Shown piece after piece: positions 59,701 through 64,000 of a stretch of 64,000 bases of DNA. Location: assembly GCF_032854445.1 (NCBI RefSeq), contig NC_088298.1, forward strand, positions 12,759,504-12,823,503, written 5' to 3'. The translations under genes and the position numbers were made by a program. This DNA is from Liolophura sinensis. Taxonomy: Eukaryota; Mollusca; Polyplacophora; Chitonida; Chitonidae. The notes under the pieces are model-generated. The model did no database searches. It worked only from the letters and a program-made list of their open reading frames with translations, and was not told the DNA's origin. Every line of letters starts with the position of its first letter. Within the stretch, counting starts at the first letter, position 1.

Positions 59701-61609
59701 AATGTTCAGTGCCAGAAGTAATATTCAGTGACAGAAGTAATGTTCAGTGCCAGAAGTAATATTCTGAGACAGATGTAATATTCTGTGCCAGAAGTAATAT
59801 TCTGTGCCAGAAGTAATATTCAGTACCAGAAGTAATGTTCAGTGACAGAAGTAATGTTCAGTGCCAAAAGTAATATTCAGTGACAGAAGTAATGTTCAGT
59901 GACAGAAGTAATATTCAGTGACAGAAGTAATGTTCAGTGACAGAAGTAATATTCAGTGACAGATGTAATATTCAGTGACAGAAGTAATATTCAGTACCAG
60001 AAGTAATGTTCAGTGACAGAAGTAATGTTCAGTGACAGAAGTAATATTCAGTACCAGAAGTAATGTTCAGTGCCAGAAGTAATGTTCAGTGCCAGAAGTA
60101 ATATTCAGTGACAGAAGTAATGTTCAGTGCCAGAAGTAATATTCAGTGCCAGAAGTAATATTCAGTACCAGAAGTAATATTCAGTACCAGAAGTAATGTT
60201 CAGTGACAGAAGTAATGTTCAGTGACAGAAGTAATATTCAGTGACAGAAGTAATGTTCAGTGACAGAAGTAATATTCAGTGACAGAAGTAATGTTCAGTG
60301 ACAGAAGTAATATTCAGTGACAGATGTAATATTCAGTGACAGAAGTAATATTCAGTTCCAGAAGTAATATTATGTGGTCTTTATTTTGCTTCTGATGATG
60401 CACTTTTTGGGCGGACAATTTAAGAGTAAATACAGTATTTCCAGAAGCTGTTAAGCTTAAACTTTATTCTCAGAGTCTGAGTCTTATTATTTGTAGATGA
60501 TATAGAAAGGACAGGTGATCATGTCATAAGTTTATGTCTGTCATGCCTGAAAAGTTTAAAGTGACAGTCCCTTCCATACTTAAAGGGCATGTCAGGTCAA
60601 ACGAAGTTAAAATTTGATCCGCTTGAGCAAGTCATTATATTTACCTGTAGGTACCATACTCGGACATAAAATAGAGATGAAAAACACATTTTGCAATGAG
60701 GTACACATAGAACTCTGGGTTATGGAAAAAAGTATTTCCCATATTTATTATACACAATCTTTGGAATCCCAAAATAATTAATAATACATGCTCCACCAAT
60801 CAGTACTGAATACTTTCCACCTTATGATACTGCAAAACCAAATTCTGACAGCAGTCTGAAAACCCAGAAATCAGTGGGCAGTCTGAATGAACAGAATGTA
60901 TATTATGCCAAGATGTCATCCCTTGAGCGTGGCATCCTGTAACAGTTAATGCAGTGTTAAGGTAAATGTTAACGGTGGTATCTGAAAAGGTGTGCATATA
61001 CACGTATGTATTGAACTCAGGTTGTGTATACTATTAGAGCACAATTTTGGATGCACTGCATGCATAATGATTGCCATAAATTACGTAAAACTTTACGACT
61101 TATCCTCCTATGTGTATTGGAATCAATGGAAAACGTCATAATAGGTTGATACCTTGAAAAAGTTCTGCATGTGTTCAGTTCAGGTTAACATGAGGGGATG
61201 CTCCATCGTTGATGCCTGCGGATGATTCCCTGGGCTCTGCCCGGTTTCCTCCCATCATAATGCTGGCCGTCCTCATATAAGTGAAATATTCTTAAATACT
61301 GCATAAAATATTAATCAAATAAATGAATCCATTGTTGATACCATACATGTGTGTTAATTAGAAATAAGTTACAAAAATTCTTTGTCTCCCTTTTTTGTTA
61401 GAATCCTTGTTAAGGTGAATGTTTATGTACTTATGTTGTTGCAATCAGGTGTCTCCTCCAGGTGCACTCTTCAGTACTAGATCTAATTGTATTTGACACC
61501 GATGTTCTCTGTGCAGATGCTGGACCTGCTATTTGAGTTTGTAGACTTGTCTATGACACAGTTTTGTCCTGATCAGGGGAAGGTTGAGGAACTTGAAGAA
61601 TATTACCAG
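26658..61609 (+). CDS. VPS8: VPS8 homologue, CORVET subunit; 19 exons, 3' part beyond window
   Basis: This gene encodes the N-terminal ~551 residues of Vps8, the Rab5-binding subunit of the CORVET tether that drives early-endosome fusion. I found 19 exons by homology and splice sites, and every junction is GT-AG with consistent phase. Recognisable Vps8 segments include AVGTSHGLVLVF (exon 6), MWDLTTGKLL (exon 8), IGVRTCDSRCLFSG (exon 10), EKLHVID (exon 15), SSHFKSLATGGNVSQAL (exon 16), GKAKAV-like GRAKAVLGLSG (exon 18) and CPDQGK (exon 19). Residues 1-~110 are an acidic, low-complexity N-terminus. Residues ~120-475 are the WD40-like propeller, and residues from ~476 start the helical region. 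Animal Vps8 proteins are about 1,400 residues long, so the second half, including the C-terminal RING-type end, must lie downstream. Introns are 0.3-8.2 kb and carry minisatellites and SINEs. The TSS, and any alternative exons, cannot be seen. Confidence 0.95.
27174..27329 (+). mobile_element. 5'-truncated SINE-A, VPS8 intron 1
   Basis: It starts near the ggaaggtctgtcagc body motif and ends in aataaataaataa. The target duplication is agtgctcctgctg / agttctcctgctg (27161-27173 and 27330-27342). Confidence 0.87.
27836..27904 (+). CDS. VPS8: VPS8 exon 2 (residues 23-45)
   Basis: The acceptor is ccttcttttcag and the donor gtaaga. The exon reads LDDKEFDLPSIDTVPTLES then ILNE. The TPTLESILNE-like segment is typical of the Vps8 N-terminus. 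Both ends are phase 0. Confidence 0.92.
28189..28262 (+). repeat. Interspersed repeat tail (SINE-E) abutting VPS8 exon 3
   Basis: It contains gccaaaatatggctgaaaat, tgctgatgtggcataaagcc and ends in ttcattcattc. A second copy lies at 47258-47318. The T/C-rich end continues into the exon 3 polypyrimidine tract. Confidence 0.6.
28274..28404 (+). CDS. VPS8: VPS8 exon 3 (residues 46-89)
   Basis: The acceptor is ttcttgctgcag and the donor gtaaga (phase 2). The exon is acidic and serine-rich, with LIHGDSLETSSVSSQESLL near its middle and a basic end, RTRKKDR. An internal gtacaa at 28316 could act as a weak donor, but only the longer exon joins exon 4 in frame. Confidence 0.87.
28539..28686 (-). mobile_element. 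5'-truncated SINE-A, VPS8 intron 3
   Basis: Minus-strand copy from the A/T-rich tail to ccttcccacttac, flanked by gactgttgc / gactgttac. The head is missing. Confidence 0.83.
29010..29281 (+). mobile_element. SINE-A copy, VPS8 intron 3
   Basis: Near full length (272 bp). It has a tRNA-like head, the B-box-like gtccaagtccagctc and the end caatcaaataaataaataaa. The target duplication is aaaattgacta / aaaatttacta (28999-29009 and 29282-29292). Confidence 0.9.
29625..29682. repeat. Short 23-bp tandem repeat, VPS8 intron 3
   Basis: About two and a half copies of ggtgggagcaatgaagtcca. Confidence 0.75.
29914..30004 (+). CDS. VPS8: VPS8 exon 4 (residues 89-119)
   Basis: The exon reads SHRTLLQETHGSILRPSKL then KNISAQLLSAA, and ends at gtaagt in phase 0. 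The acceptor at 29913 has a poor pyrimidine tract (atgcttgtag). It was preferred to a better-looking tag at 29860 because only 29914 keeps phase with exon 3. Confidence 0.8.
31613..33665. repeat. 25-bp minisatellite, ~80 units, VPS8 intron 4
   Basis: The unit is like ttgaatacatacactgtaca plus tggac or tggat. Variants have tatatata in place of catacaca or actagg in place of acatgg. The self-complementary tgtaca occurs in most units. Three 25-bp units make 25 codons, so all minus frames look like a repeated CIQVHVQCMYSS peptide. This is an artefact of the period. Confidence 0.95.
33800..33832 (+). CDS. VPS8: VPS8 exon 5 (33-bp microexon, residues 120-130)
   Basis: The acceptor tttttatctccag is strong and the donor is gtatgt. 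The exon encodes only DRVDAGMPTAM, which bridges the SAQLLSAA and AVSNLIAVG segments as in Vps8. It lies 135 bp after the end of the 25-bp array in intron 4. Confidence 0.9.
33883..34205 (+). mobile_element. SINE-B copy in VPS8 intron 5
   Basis: It has the same tRNA-like head (cccggatagcacagttggta) and the tail tcgtcatatgactgaaaaac ending in actcactcactc. Part of the fragment carrying the gaagttgtaacttcc motif is deleted relative to the copy at 20618. Confidence 0.9.
34647..34885 (-). mobile_element. SINE-A copy, VPS8 intron 5
   Basis: Minus-strand copy with a perfect 11-bp duplication gggtaaatttt (34636-34646 and 34886-34896). The head is diverged. Confidence 0.88.
35113..35167 (+). CDS. 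VPS8: VPS8 exon 6 (residues 131-149)
   Basis: The acceptor is gctgttttacag and the donor gtgagt (phase 1). It encodes AVSNLIAVGTSHGLVLVF, the first clear propeller blade strand of Vps8. Confidence 0.93.
35762..35945. repeat. 61-bp tandem triplication, VPS8 intron 6
   Basis: Three head-to-tail copies, starting near 35762, 35823 and 35885, with the core agctaagctgggaagattga and only a few substitutions. Confidence 0.9.
36090..36353 (+). mobile_element. SINE-A copy, VPS8 intron 6, with perfect 15-bp TSD
   Basis: This is a full-length copy. The head cctccgtggctcagtcggtt is the tRNA A-box region, gagttcaagtccag is the B-box region, and the tail is aaataaataaat. The flanks are a perfect duplication, tatacaagctacagg (36075-36089 and 36354-36368), which suggests a fairly young insertion. 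Confidence 0.94.
36509..36633 (+). CDS. VPS8: VPS8 exon 7 (residues 149-190)
   Basis: The acceptor is tatggtttag and the donor gtaagt (phase 0). It encodes DPKQVLKWCLGS, then GAQYGSVSSLSFN and RLLSGFAKGQ, a WD40-like blade conserved in Vps8. Confidence 0.94.
36975..37030 (+). mobile_element. SINE-A tail fragment, VPS8 intron 7
   Basis: It contains cttgagtacggcgttcaac followed by an A-rich aataaataaatt run, about 120 bp before exon 8. Confidence 0.6.
37152..37238 (+). CDS. VPS8: VPS8 exon 8 (residues 191-219)
   Basis: The acceptor is ttaatggttag and the donor gtaagt, both phase 0. It encodes ITMWDLTTGKLLRTITDAHP then AGTAVLHVK, including a WD dipeptide that closes a propeller blade. Confidence 0.94.
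37625..40472. repeat. 72-bp minisatellite with 51-bp short units, VPS8 intron 8
   Basis: About 36 full 72-bp units and five 51-bp units that lack 21 bp. The core is cagttattgaccttgacact. Short units occur between 38128 and 38745, mostly alternating with full ones, which makes a 123-bp higher-order unit. Both unit lengths are divisible by three, so a plus frame (period 24, DSIRLVNSHFHPQTVIDLDT) and a minus frame (KPNTVCVHHSVKVNNCL) are open for about 2.7 kb. The array sits wholly inside an intron between clear VPS8 exons 8 and 9, and I do not call it a gene. Confidence 0.95.
40771..40880 (+). mobile_element. SINE-A 3' fragment, VPS8 intron 8
   Basis: It contains cccggtttcctcgcaccata and tcaaataaataaatac. 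It lies between the 72-bp array and exon 9. Confidence 0.75.
40991..41058 (+). CDS. VPS8: VPS8 exon 9 (residues 220-242)
   Basis: The acceptor is ttttgttcag and the donor gtaagt (phase 2). It encodes FTDSFTVAVCSDSGGSVFEL then EF and most of a lysine. The 72-bp array of intron 8 ends about 520 bp upstream. Confidence 0.94.
41165..41332 (+). mobile_element. 5'-truncated SINE-A, VPS8 intron 9
   Basis: A body and tail fragment, with the short flanking repeat ttatacat (near 41159 and 41333). Confidence 0.75.
41500..41720 (+). mobile_element. Diverged SINE-A, VPS8 intron 9
   Basis: The tRNA-like head is degraded, but gtgagttcaagtccagctca and the caaataaatcagtaaata tail are clear. The body has an internal deletion. 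Confidence 0.75.
41928..41978 (+). CDS. VPS8: VPS8 exon 10 (51 bp, residues 242-259)
   Basis: The acceptor is cttttgttacag and the donor gtaagg. It encodes RLIGVRTCDSRCLFSG, a signature stretch of Vps8. Both ends are phase 2. Confidence 0.94.
42165..42207 (+). mobile_element. SINE-A tail fragment, VPS8 intron 10
   Basis: It reads gttcttgagtttggtgtaaa then caccaatcaaataaataag, the last 43 bp of the SINE-A consensus. Confidence 0.65.
42478..42705 (+). mobile_element. 5'-truncated SINE-B in VPS8 intron 10
   Basis: The body matches the full-length copy from tggttgacccgtatcagtat onward. It ends in a diverged tail (gtcgtacgactgaaaaatta). The tRNA-like head is missing. Confidence 0.8.
42894..42996 (+). 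CDS. VPS8: VPS8 exon 11 (residues 259-293)
   Basis: The acceptor is gctcttgtttcag and the donor gtgggt (phase 0). It encodes RGEVCIVEPLHMNLTIKDHP then MQDVMILAMGTLSK, a propeller segment conserved in Vps8. Confidence 0.94.
43250..43500 (-). mobile_element. Possible tRNA-derived SINE in VPS8 intron 11
   Basis: Read on the minus strand it starts agcagcagtctcagtggtta (A-box-like), with ggggtggaaccactgctg resembling a B box about 40 bp later. Its body is unlike SINE-A or SINE-B. A single copy in the window, so weak. Confidence 0.35.
44063..44119 (+). CDS. VPS8: VPS8 exon 12 (57 bp, residues 294-312)
   Basis: The acceptor is caccactacag and the donor gtatgt. Read in phase 0 it gives VLLVSLKPQLKVMFTHPLK, matching the Vps8 strand that follows the TLSK segment. 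A different frame is also open here, but only phase 0 joins both neighbours. Confidence 0.9.
44714..44836 (+). CDS. VPS8: VPS8 exon 13 (residues 313-353)
   Basis: The acceptor is tttttctcag and the donor gtaacc. It encodes SSTLPLLAWQFVI, then DPVLAFARDSAIYFYQ, a conserved propeller segment. Both ends are phase 0. Confidence 0.93.
45670..45805. repeat. 31-bp minisatellite, ~4 units, VPS8 intron 13
   Basis: The unit is like tacctgccggtgtgttgtgt followed by gacacactcag. It contains the imperfect palindrome tgtgttgtgtgacaca. Confidence 0.88.
46355..46622 (-). mobile_element. SINE-A copy, VPS8 intron 13
   Basis: Full-length minus-strand copy with head ccaactgagccacggaggcc and the 7-bp flank gtaacaa on both sides. 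Confidence 0.9.
46955..47035 (+). CDS. VPS8: VPS8 exon 14 (residues 354-380)
   Basis: The acceptor is tacatgtag and the donor gtagct, both phase 0. It encodes VVCNTPQDIKCQGLQKMEVP then YRLLSIQ. The sequence is less conserved than its neighbours, but length and phase fit the gap between exons 13 and 15. Confidence 0.8.
47258..47318 (+). repeat. Interspersed repeat tail (SINE-E), second copy
   Basis: It reads cgccacaatatggctgaaat, attgtcgatgtggcgccata and ends in attcactcattcc, matching the sequence before exon 3. Confidence 0.6.
47395..47541 (-). mobile_element. 5'-truncated, diverged SINE-A, VPS8 intron 14
   Basis: Minus-strand tail and body (ttacttgattagtgttttaa, then gaatatttcacttatacg) with several mutations. 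Only about 50 bp separate it from the next SINE-A copy. Confidence 0.78.
47589..47752 (-). mobile_element. 5'-truncated SINE-A, VPS8 intron 14
   Basis: Minus-strand copy with 12-bp duplication ttctcggcagta / ttctcagcagta (47577-47588 and 47753-47764). Confidence 0.88.
47763..47820. repeat. Short tandem duplication (~29 bp), VPS8 intron 14
   Basis: Two copies of agtagaatgatgatacactg followed by ttaaatgac, directly after a SINE-A insertion. Confidence 0.8.
48853..49118 (+). mobile_element. SINE-A copy, VPS8 intron 14
   Basis: A full-length copy with head gggcctccgtggctcagttg. The target duplication is tcaaactgtgta / tcaaactgtcta (48841-48852 and 49119-49130). Confidence 0.92.
50571..50650 (+). 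mobile_element. SINE-A 3' fragment, VPS8 intron 14
   Basis: It contains ctaccataatgctgcccgcc and caccaatcaaataaataag. This is the tail part only. Confidence 0.75.
50756..50907 (+). mobile_element. 5'-truncated SINE-A, VPS8 intron 14
   Basis: Only the 3' 152 bp are present, starting at gccgtacgtaggaaggtctg. It is nevertheless flanked by a perfect 13-bp duplication, ttatttttataca (50743-50755 and 50908-50920), so it inserted in truncated form. Confidence 0.9.
51427..51622 (+). mobile_element. 5'-truncated SINE-A, VPS8 intron 14
   Basis: It starts within the tRNA-like head near the B-box region. It is flanked by the perfect 12-bp duplication tacagcacatta (51415-51426 and 51623-51634). Confidence 0.9.
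52019..52308 (+). repeat. 290-bp direct duplication, copy 1, VPS8 intron 14
   Basis: It matches 53676-53965 at a constant offset of 1,657 bp with one substitution that I could see (position 52039) and no indels. It contains an open stretch starting MQWSFYFISCIVALCFSLHF, which is identical in both copies but matches nothing I recognise. Confidence 0.92.
52874..53148 (+). mobile_element. SINE-A copy, VPS8 intron 14, between duplicated segments
   Basis: A full-length copy with target duplication ccctacgatctct / ccctacgatttct (52861-52873 and 53149-53161). It lies between the two copies of the 290-bp duplication. Confidence 0.92.
53578..53655 (+). other. tRNA-like sequence in VPS8 intron 14
   Basis: It reads ggtctaattggttagagtgt (A-box-like), then ctcgaagtagcaagaccc and a B-box-like ggatcaaaccc. 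No full cloverleaf is evident, so this is probably a SINE head rather than a working tRNA gene. Confidence 0.4.
53676..53965 (+). repeat. 290-bp direct duplication, copy 2, VPS8 intron 14
   Basis: Nearly identical to 52019-52308. A tRNA-like sequence (53578-53655) sits about 20 bp upstream of this copy only. Confidence 0.92.
54085..54232 (+). mobile_element. Diverged SINE-B/D tail fragment in intron 14
   Basis: It contains ggcatggactggcactgcta, then tcatcctcataggactgaga and a degraded gttaatgac tail. It resembles the tail region of the element at 5545-5985. Confidence 0.6.
54244..54497 (-). mobile_element. SINE-A copy, VPS8 intron 14, next to the 40-bp array
   Basis: Near full length on the minus strand, from tatttatttgattggtgttt to aaccaactgagccccc. 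It ends about 50 bp before the 40-bp array. Confidence 0.85.
54551..54990 (+). repeat. 40-bp minisatellite of exon 15 acceptor-like units, VPS8 intron 14
   Basis: Ten exact-period units plus partial ones. Each has tttgctatttgtaacag followed by tggatgaatgtatga. The cag positions end at 54559, 54599 and so on to 54919, every 40 bp. The real exon 15 boundary, tttgctgtttgtatcag followed by tggatgaaccc, looks like a relative of this unit. See findings. Confidence 0.95.
54991..55198 (+). repeat. Degenerate repeat leading into the VPS8 exon 15 acceptor
   Basis: It has diverged relatives of the 40-bp unit (gtaagagtggacgaaccc at about 55023-55040) and then about four ~32-34-bp units like ggggatgagttatgtattta. 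The last unit ends in the real acceptor at 55198. Confidence 0.75.
55199..55282 (+). CDS. VPS8: VPS8 exon 15 (residues 381-408)
   Basis: The acceptor is ctgtttgtatcag and the donor gtaaga, both phase 0. It encodes WMNPRTLVCLDTAEKLHVID then VRSEEELE. Its acceptor and first codons closely resemble the unit of the 40-bp array just upstream. Confidence 0.94.
55610..55696 (+). CDS. VPS8: VPS8 exon 16 (residues 409-437)
   Basis: The acceptor is ttgttcctctcag and the donor gtaagt, both phase 0. It encodes VIDISDVQLVYGSSHFKSLA then TGGNVSQAL, one of the most conserved stretches of Vps8. Confidence 0.96.
55962..56221 (+). mobile_element. SINE-A copy, VPS8 intron 16
   Basis: It has a perfect 12-bp duplication tcaacttaaata (55950-55961 and 56222-56233). 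The tRNA-like head has a small deletion after the A-box region. Confidence 0.92.
56263..56360 (+). mobile_element. SINE-A fragment, VPS8 intron 16
   Basis: A body fragment (gcaacctgtggatggtcgtg, then gtgaaatattcttgag), 40 bp after the full SINE-A copy in the same orientation. The final A-rich tail is absent. Confidence 0.7.
56560..56670 (+). CDS. VPS8: VPS8 exon 17 (residues 438-474)
   Basis: The acceptor is ttgttcccccag and the donor gtatcc, both phase 0. It encodes ACYQSVVSYSGQLFLLGTKT then VHVMSLRTWRE, the last propeller strands before the helical region. Confidence 0.95.
57735..57905 (+). repeat. Degenerate ggtac-rich repeats, VPS8 intron 17
   Basis: Five or six loosely spaced copies of a motif like gtacctgaggtac. 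They are partly self-complementary (ggtac/gtacc) and too diverged for an exact period. Confidence 0.55.
58271..58408 (+). CDS. VPS8: VPS8 exon 18 (residues 475-520)
   Basis: The acceptor is tatatcctcag and the donor gtgaga, both phase 0. It encodes RIDVLVKQNRYRDALALAL, then FYEGRAKAVLGLSG and a basic tail KKRETIAEL. This is the first helical hairpin after the propeller. Confidence 0.95.
58599..58871 (-). mobile_element. SINE-A copy, VPS8 intron 18, next to the 19-bp array
   Basis: Full-length minus-strand copy flanked by ctgtacga on both sides (58591-58598 and 58872-58879). The 19-bp array starts directly after it. Confidence 0.9.
58880..60370. repeat. 19-bp minisatellite, ~78 units, VPS8 intron 18
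   Basis: The unit is like agaagtaatgttcagtgcc. Variants alternate at fixed positions (attctg/attcag/gttcag; gtgcc/gtgac/gtacc). Longer blocks of the same variant order recur, for example near 58915 and 59575, so higher-order repeats are present. Confidence 0.95.
61217..61327 (+). mobile_element. 5'-truncated SINE-A, VPS8 intron 18
   Basis: This 111-bp 3' fragment has target duplication tccatcgttgatgcc / tccattgttgatacc (61202-61216 and 61328-61342). Confidence 0.82.
61517..61609 (+). CDS. VPS8: VPS8 exon 19 (residues 521-551), last exon in window
   Basis: The acceptor is ctctgtgcag and the donor gtaagg, both phase 0. It encodes MLDLLFEFVDLSMTQFCPDQ then GKVEELEEYYQ. CPDQGK is a conserved Vps8 motif. 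I could not find the next exon before 64,000. Confidence 0.93.
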
Positions 61610-62616
61610 GTAAGGCTGCAACATTACTGGCTTCTTACACTCCATGAAAAACTCCTGTTATTCCTGGAAAATGATATGAACTTAAAGGAGTTAGCTCCTG
61701 GAGACTTTCACGGCCATTCATTGTCCTAAGAGCTGTAGAAATTTGTGCATTCCTGAAAAAAAAATCAAAGACCAAACGTGTCATGTTAGTTTCCCCTTTG
61801 TGCATACAAATTGCTTGCGTCCTCGGTGATAGCAGTTGTGATGTCATTGTCACAGGAAGATTGACCATATGTTCATGTAACAAGTGTGTGTGTTTCCCTT
61901 TCAAAAGTAGGTTGGTACCTACGCATGTCACACTGTTCAAAACAGTTTTCTGATTAATTTCTAAGAGCTGCATTAATGGTCAAAATGGCATTGTCTACAA
62001 ATATCAAGTTTTTTAACTGGTTGGTGCAGTATTCTGTCTGGCAGATTAAAGGAAAAGACCTCTGAAAATTGAAGTAGGCATCACTAATTAGACCACTTAA
62101 AACTATGCATAAATTTACTTTCATTTATTGTTTTTACATGTTTGTGAGAAGAGTTAAAGGCGTTTGAAACATTTGAATTCTAAGGTGGGCTTATTGGAAC
62201 AAACTATCAGTGTTGAATGTTGAAATAACTCTTTTTACTGAAATCATAATAAATAATAATGTTCCCAAATATTCCTTCAGAGTTCCTAGATTCTGTCAGT
62301 GTGGCTCATAAAGCCCACTATAGTATTCAAGTATTAGAAATGCCTTTCAACATTCTTTAAAGAATCTGAAAAATTAAGTGGAAGATTTTTACACATAGTT
62401 TTCAGTTGTCTGTACGGTGAATCTTCATTCATATTTTTTTTACTAATTACATCGACAAAGTTTCGTTCATAAGATTAAGAATTGCTGTGTCTGTTATAAG
62501 TAACAAAGGCATAGATTATTTGTTACATTGTACTTAACACATCTCATGTGATTCTTTAGAAAAGCGTGGGAATTTGTGATTGTTCCCAGAATGAACATAT
62601 ATGTCATCATGCCCTG

Positions 62617-62863
62617 AATTATTTATTTGATTGGTGTTTTACGCCGCACTCAAGAATATTTCACTTATAGGACGGTGGCCAGCATTATGGTGGGTGGAAA
62701 CCAGGCTGAACCCGGGGGGAAACCCACGACCATCCGTAGGTTGCTGAAGGACCTTCCCATGTAAGGCCGGAGAGGAAGCCAGCATGAGCTGGACTTGAAC
62801 TCACAGCGACTGCATTGGTGAGAGGCTCCTGAGTCAGTGCATTGTGCTAACGTGCTAAACCCA
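62617..62863 (-). mobile_element. SINE-A copy downstream of VPS8 exon 19
   Basis: Minus-strand copy with the perfect 11-bp duplication atcatgccctg (62606-62616 and 62864-62874). The head is partly degraded. Confidence 0.9.
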
Positions 62864-63498
62864 ATCATGCCCTGTGGTGCATGACTATGGCAGAGCTGAC
62901 TATTGCAGGCATCTTGTACACACAATGCGCACATGTCGCAAGATGCTCACATGATGTGCGCATGGCAGACACAGTTATTTAGGTAACTGTATTGTCAGTG
63001 CAATACCTACTACAATGATCATAAGGTATGTGTTCTTCAGAGATGATTTCATAGAAAATAACAATTTTCAAAATGTTTTTTAGACAAATAGAGTTCTTAA
63101 ACTTCTGAGTTTGAATGTAAAGTGACAAAAACATCACTTCTGATAGATGAGGCTCAGGAAGACAATTATATTGTATCCGTCTTGAAATACTTTAAAGTTC
63201 AGCAAACATTCTAAAGAAATGTACATATATGATGTTTTGGGGACAGTTTTTTTGTGGCAAAGATGTCACATCATTTAAGTGGACTTCAAAAAAAAAAAAA
63301 AATTCAGTCTCCAGCTACATTGTGTGTGCATTTGGCTTAAAATAATAGCCCTGTCCACCTTACTTATTGTAAAACTGTCATAACACACCCATAGTAGGAA
63401 TAATATATTTTTTACATTTACTGTGGCACTTTAGGATGATCACTGATTACAGTGTATGGTACACTGTACACTTGATGCATTGTGGTAAGGGATGCACT

Positions 63499-63688
63499 TC
63501 AGTCCAGCTCATGCTGGCTTCCTCTCCGACCGTACGTGGGAAGGCCTGCCAGCAACCTGCGGAGGGTCATGGTTTCTCCTGAGGCTCTGCCTGGTTTCCA
63601 CCCACCATAATGCTGGCCGCAGTCGTATAAGTGAAATATTCTTGAGTACGGCGTAAAACACCAATCAGATAAGTAAATAAACAAACAC
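63499..63688 (+). mobile_element. 5'-truncated SINE-A downstream of VPS8 exon 19
   Basis: The copy starts at cttcagtccagctcatgctg and ends in agataagtaaataaa. The tRNA-like head is missing. Confidence 0.85.
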
Positions 63689-64000
63689 AGTTAAAATATG
63701 AAAGGAACAATGTTATCTGATGCAAATTATATCTAGCAGAAATCTTACACATGTGTATTGTTTAATCACTGGTTTATTTCAACCACAAAATGCAACTTTC
63801 ATCCCTTTCTGAACAAACAACGGCCATCATATTACATGTAGGCTTGGCCTGTACAAGTGGTGATCTTACAAGTAGTATGTCGCAAGCTGTATAGTCAGAT
63901 TGATTACATTATAACAGTACGTATACTTCTGTTGATTGAGACTGTCAAGCCTAACGGTGTTTATCATTCTACCTGTATTTTGAACTTGAATTAAATGCAG

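Larger units (their letters stand above)
61610..64000 (+). other. VPS8 intron 19 (partial)
   Basis: No coding segment matching the next part of Vps8 was found. The stretch holds SINE-A copies at 62617 and 63499. The window ends in aaatgcag, which could be an acceptor, but nothing downstream is visible. Confidence 0.6.

Noticed and set aside
61610..61729. Read-through of VPS8 exon 19 as a short 3' end
   Set aside because: The frame stays open for 39 codons after the donor, but cag followed by gtaagg is a good donor, and Vps8 proteins continue for hundreds of residues.

Overview
This is a stretch of animal genome, most likely a mollusc or another lophotrochozoan. It has intron-rich genes with GT-AG junctions, an innexin gene, and no operon structure. 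It is also packed with tRNA-headed SINEs, a decayed Tc1/mariner transposase, a LINE reverse-transcriptase fragment and many tandem arrays. The phylum is inferred from the overall character and from SINE motifs I associate with molluscs. No marker gene fixes the species.

Layout. Positions 1-12.5 kb hold no gene I can support. They contain a 15-bp array (2.52-2.73 kb), a degenerate ~38-bp satellite (5.3-6.84 kb) and several tRNA-derived elements. A 36-bp minisatellite (12.56-13.92 kb) is open on both strands. On the minus strand at 14.39-15.49 kb is a divergent innexin coding exon of 365 codons whose true N-terminus may lie in an upstream exon. Positions 15.5-26.6 kb are intergenic, with a 50-bp array, a Tc1/mariner pseudogene interrupted by a SINE, a SINE-A copy, a LINE RT pseudogene and unclassified repeats.

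From 26,658 to the window end, the plus strand carries the 5' part of VPS8, a subunit of the endosomal tethering complex CORVET. I could place 19 coding exons (551 codons) whose phases all join. They run from the start codon through the N-terminal WD40-like propeller into the start of the helical Vps8 region. The rest of the gene lies beyond 64,000. The introns are swollen by four minisatellites (units 25, 72/51, 40 and 19 bp) and about two dozen SINE-A insertions, many with clear target-site duplications (TSDs).

The observation I rate highest is in VPS8 intron 14. A 40-bp array there carries ten regularly spaced copies of what looks like the exon 15 splice acceptor and first codons. Each decoy would run into an in-frame stop five codons in. 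The array looks like an amplified splice site next to its founder exon. Other points of interest are the two long arrays open on both strands, a 290-bp near-identical duplication inside intron 14, a repeat tail that abuts the exon 3 acceptor, and SINEs that share one tail but have different tRNA-like heads.
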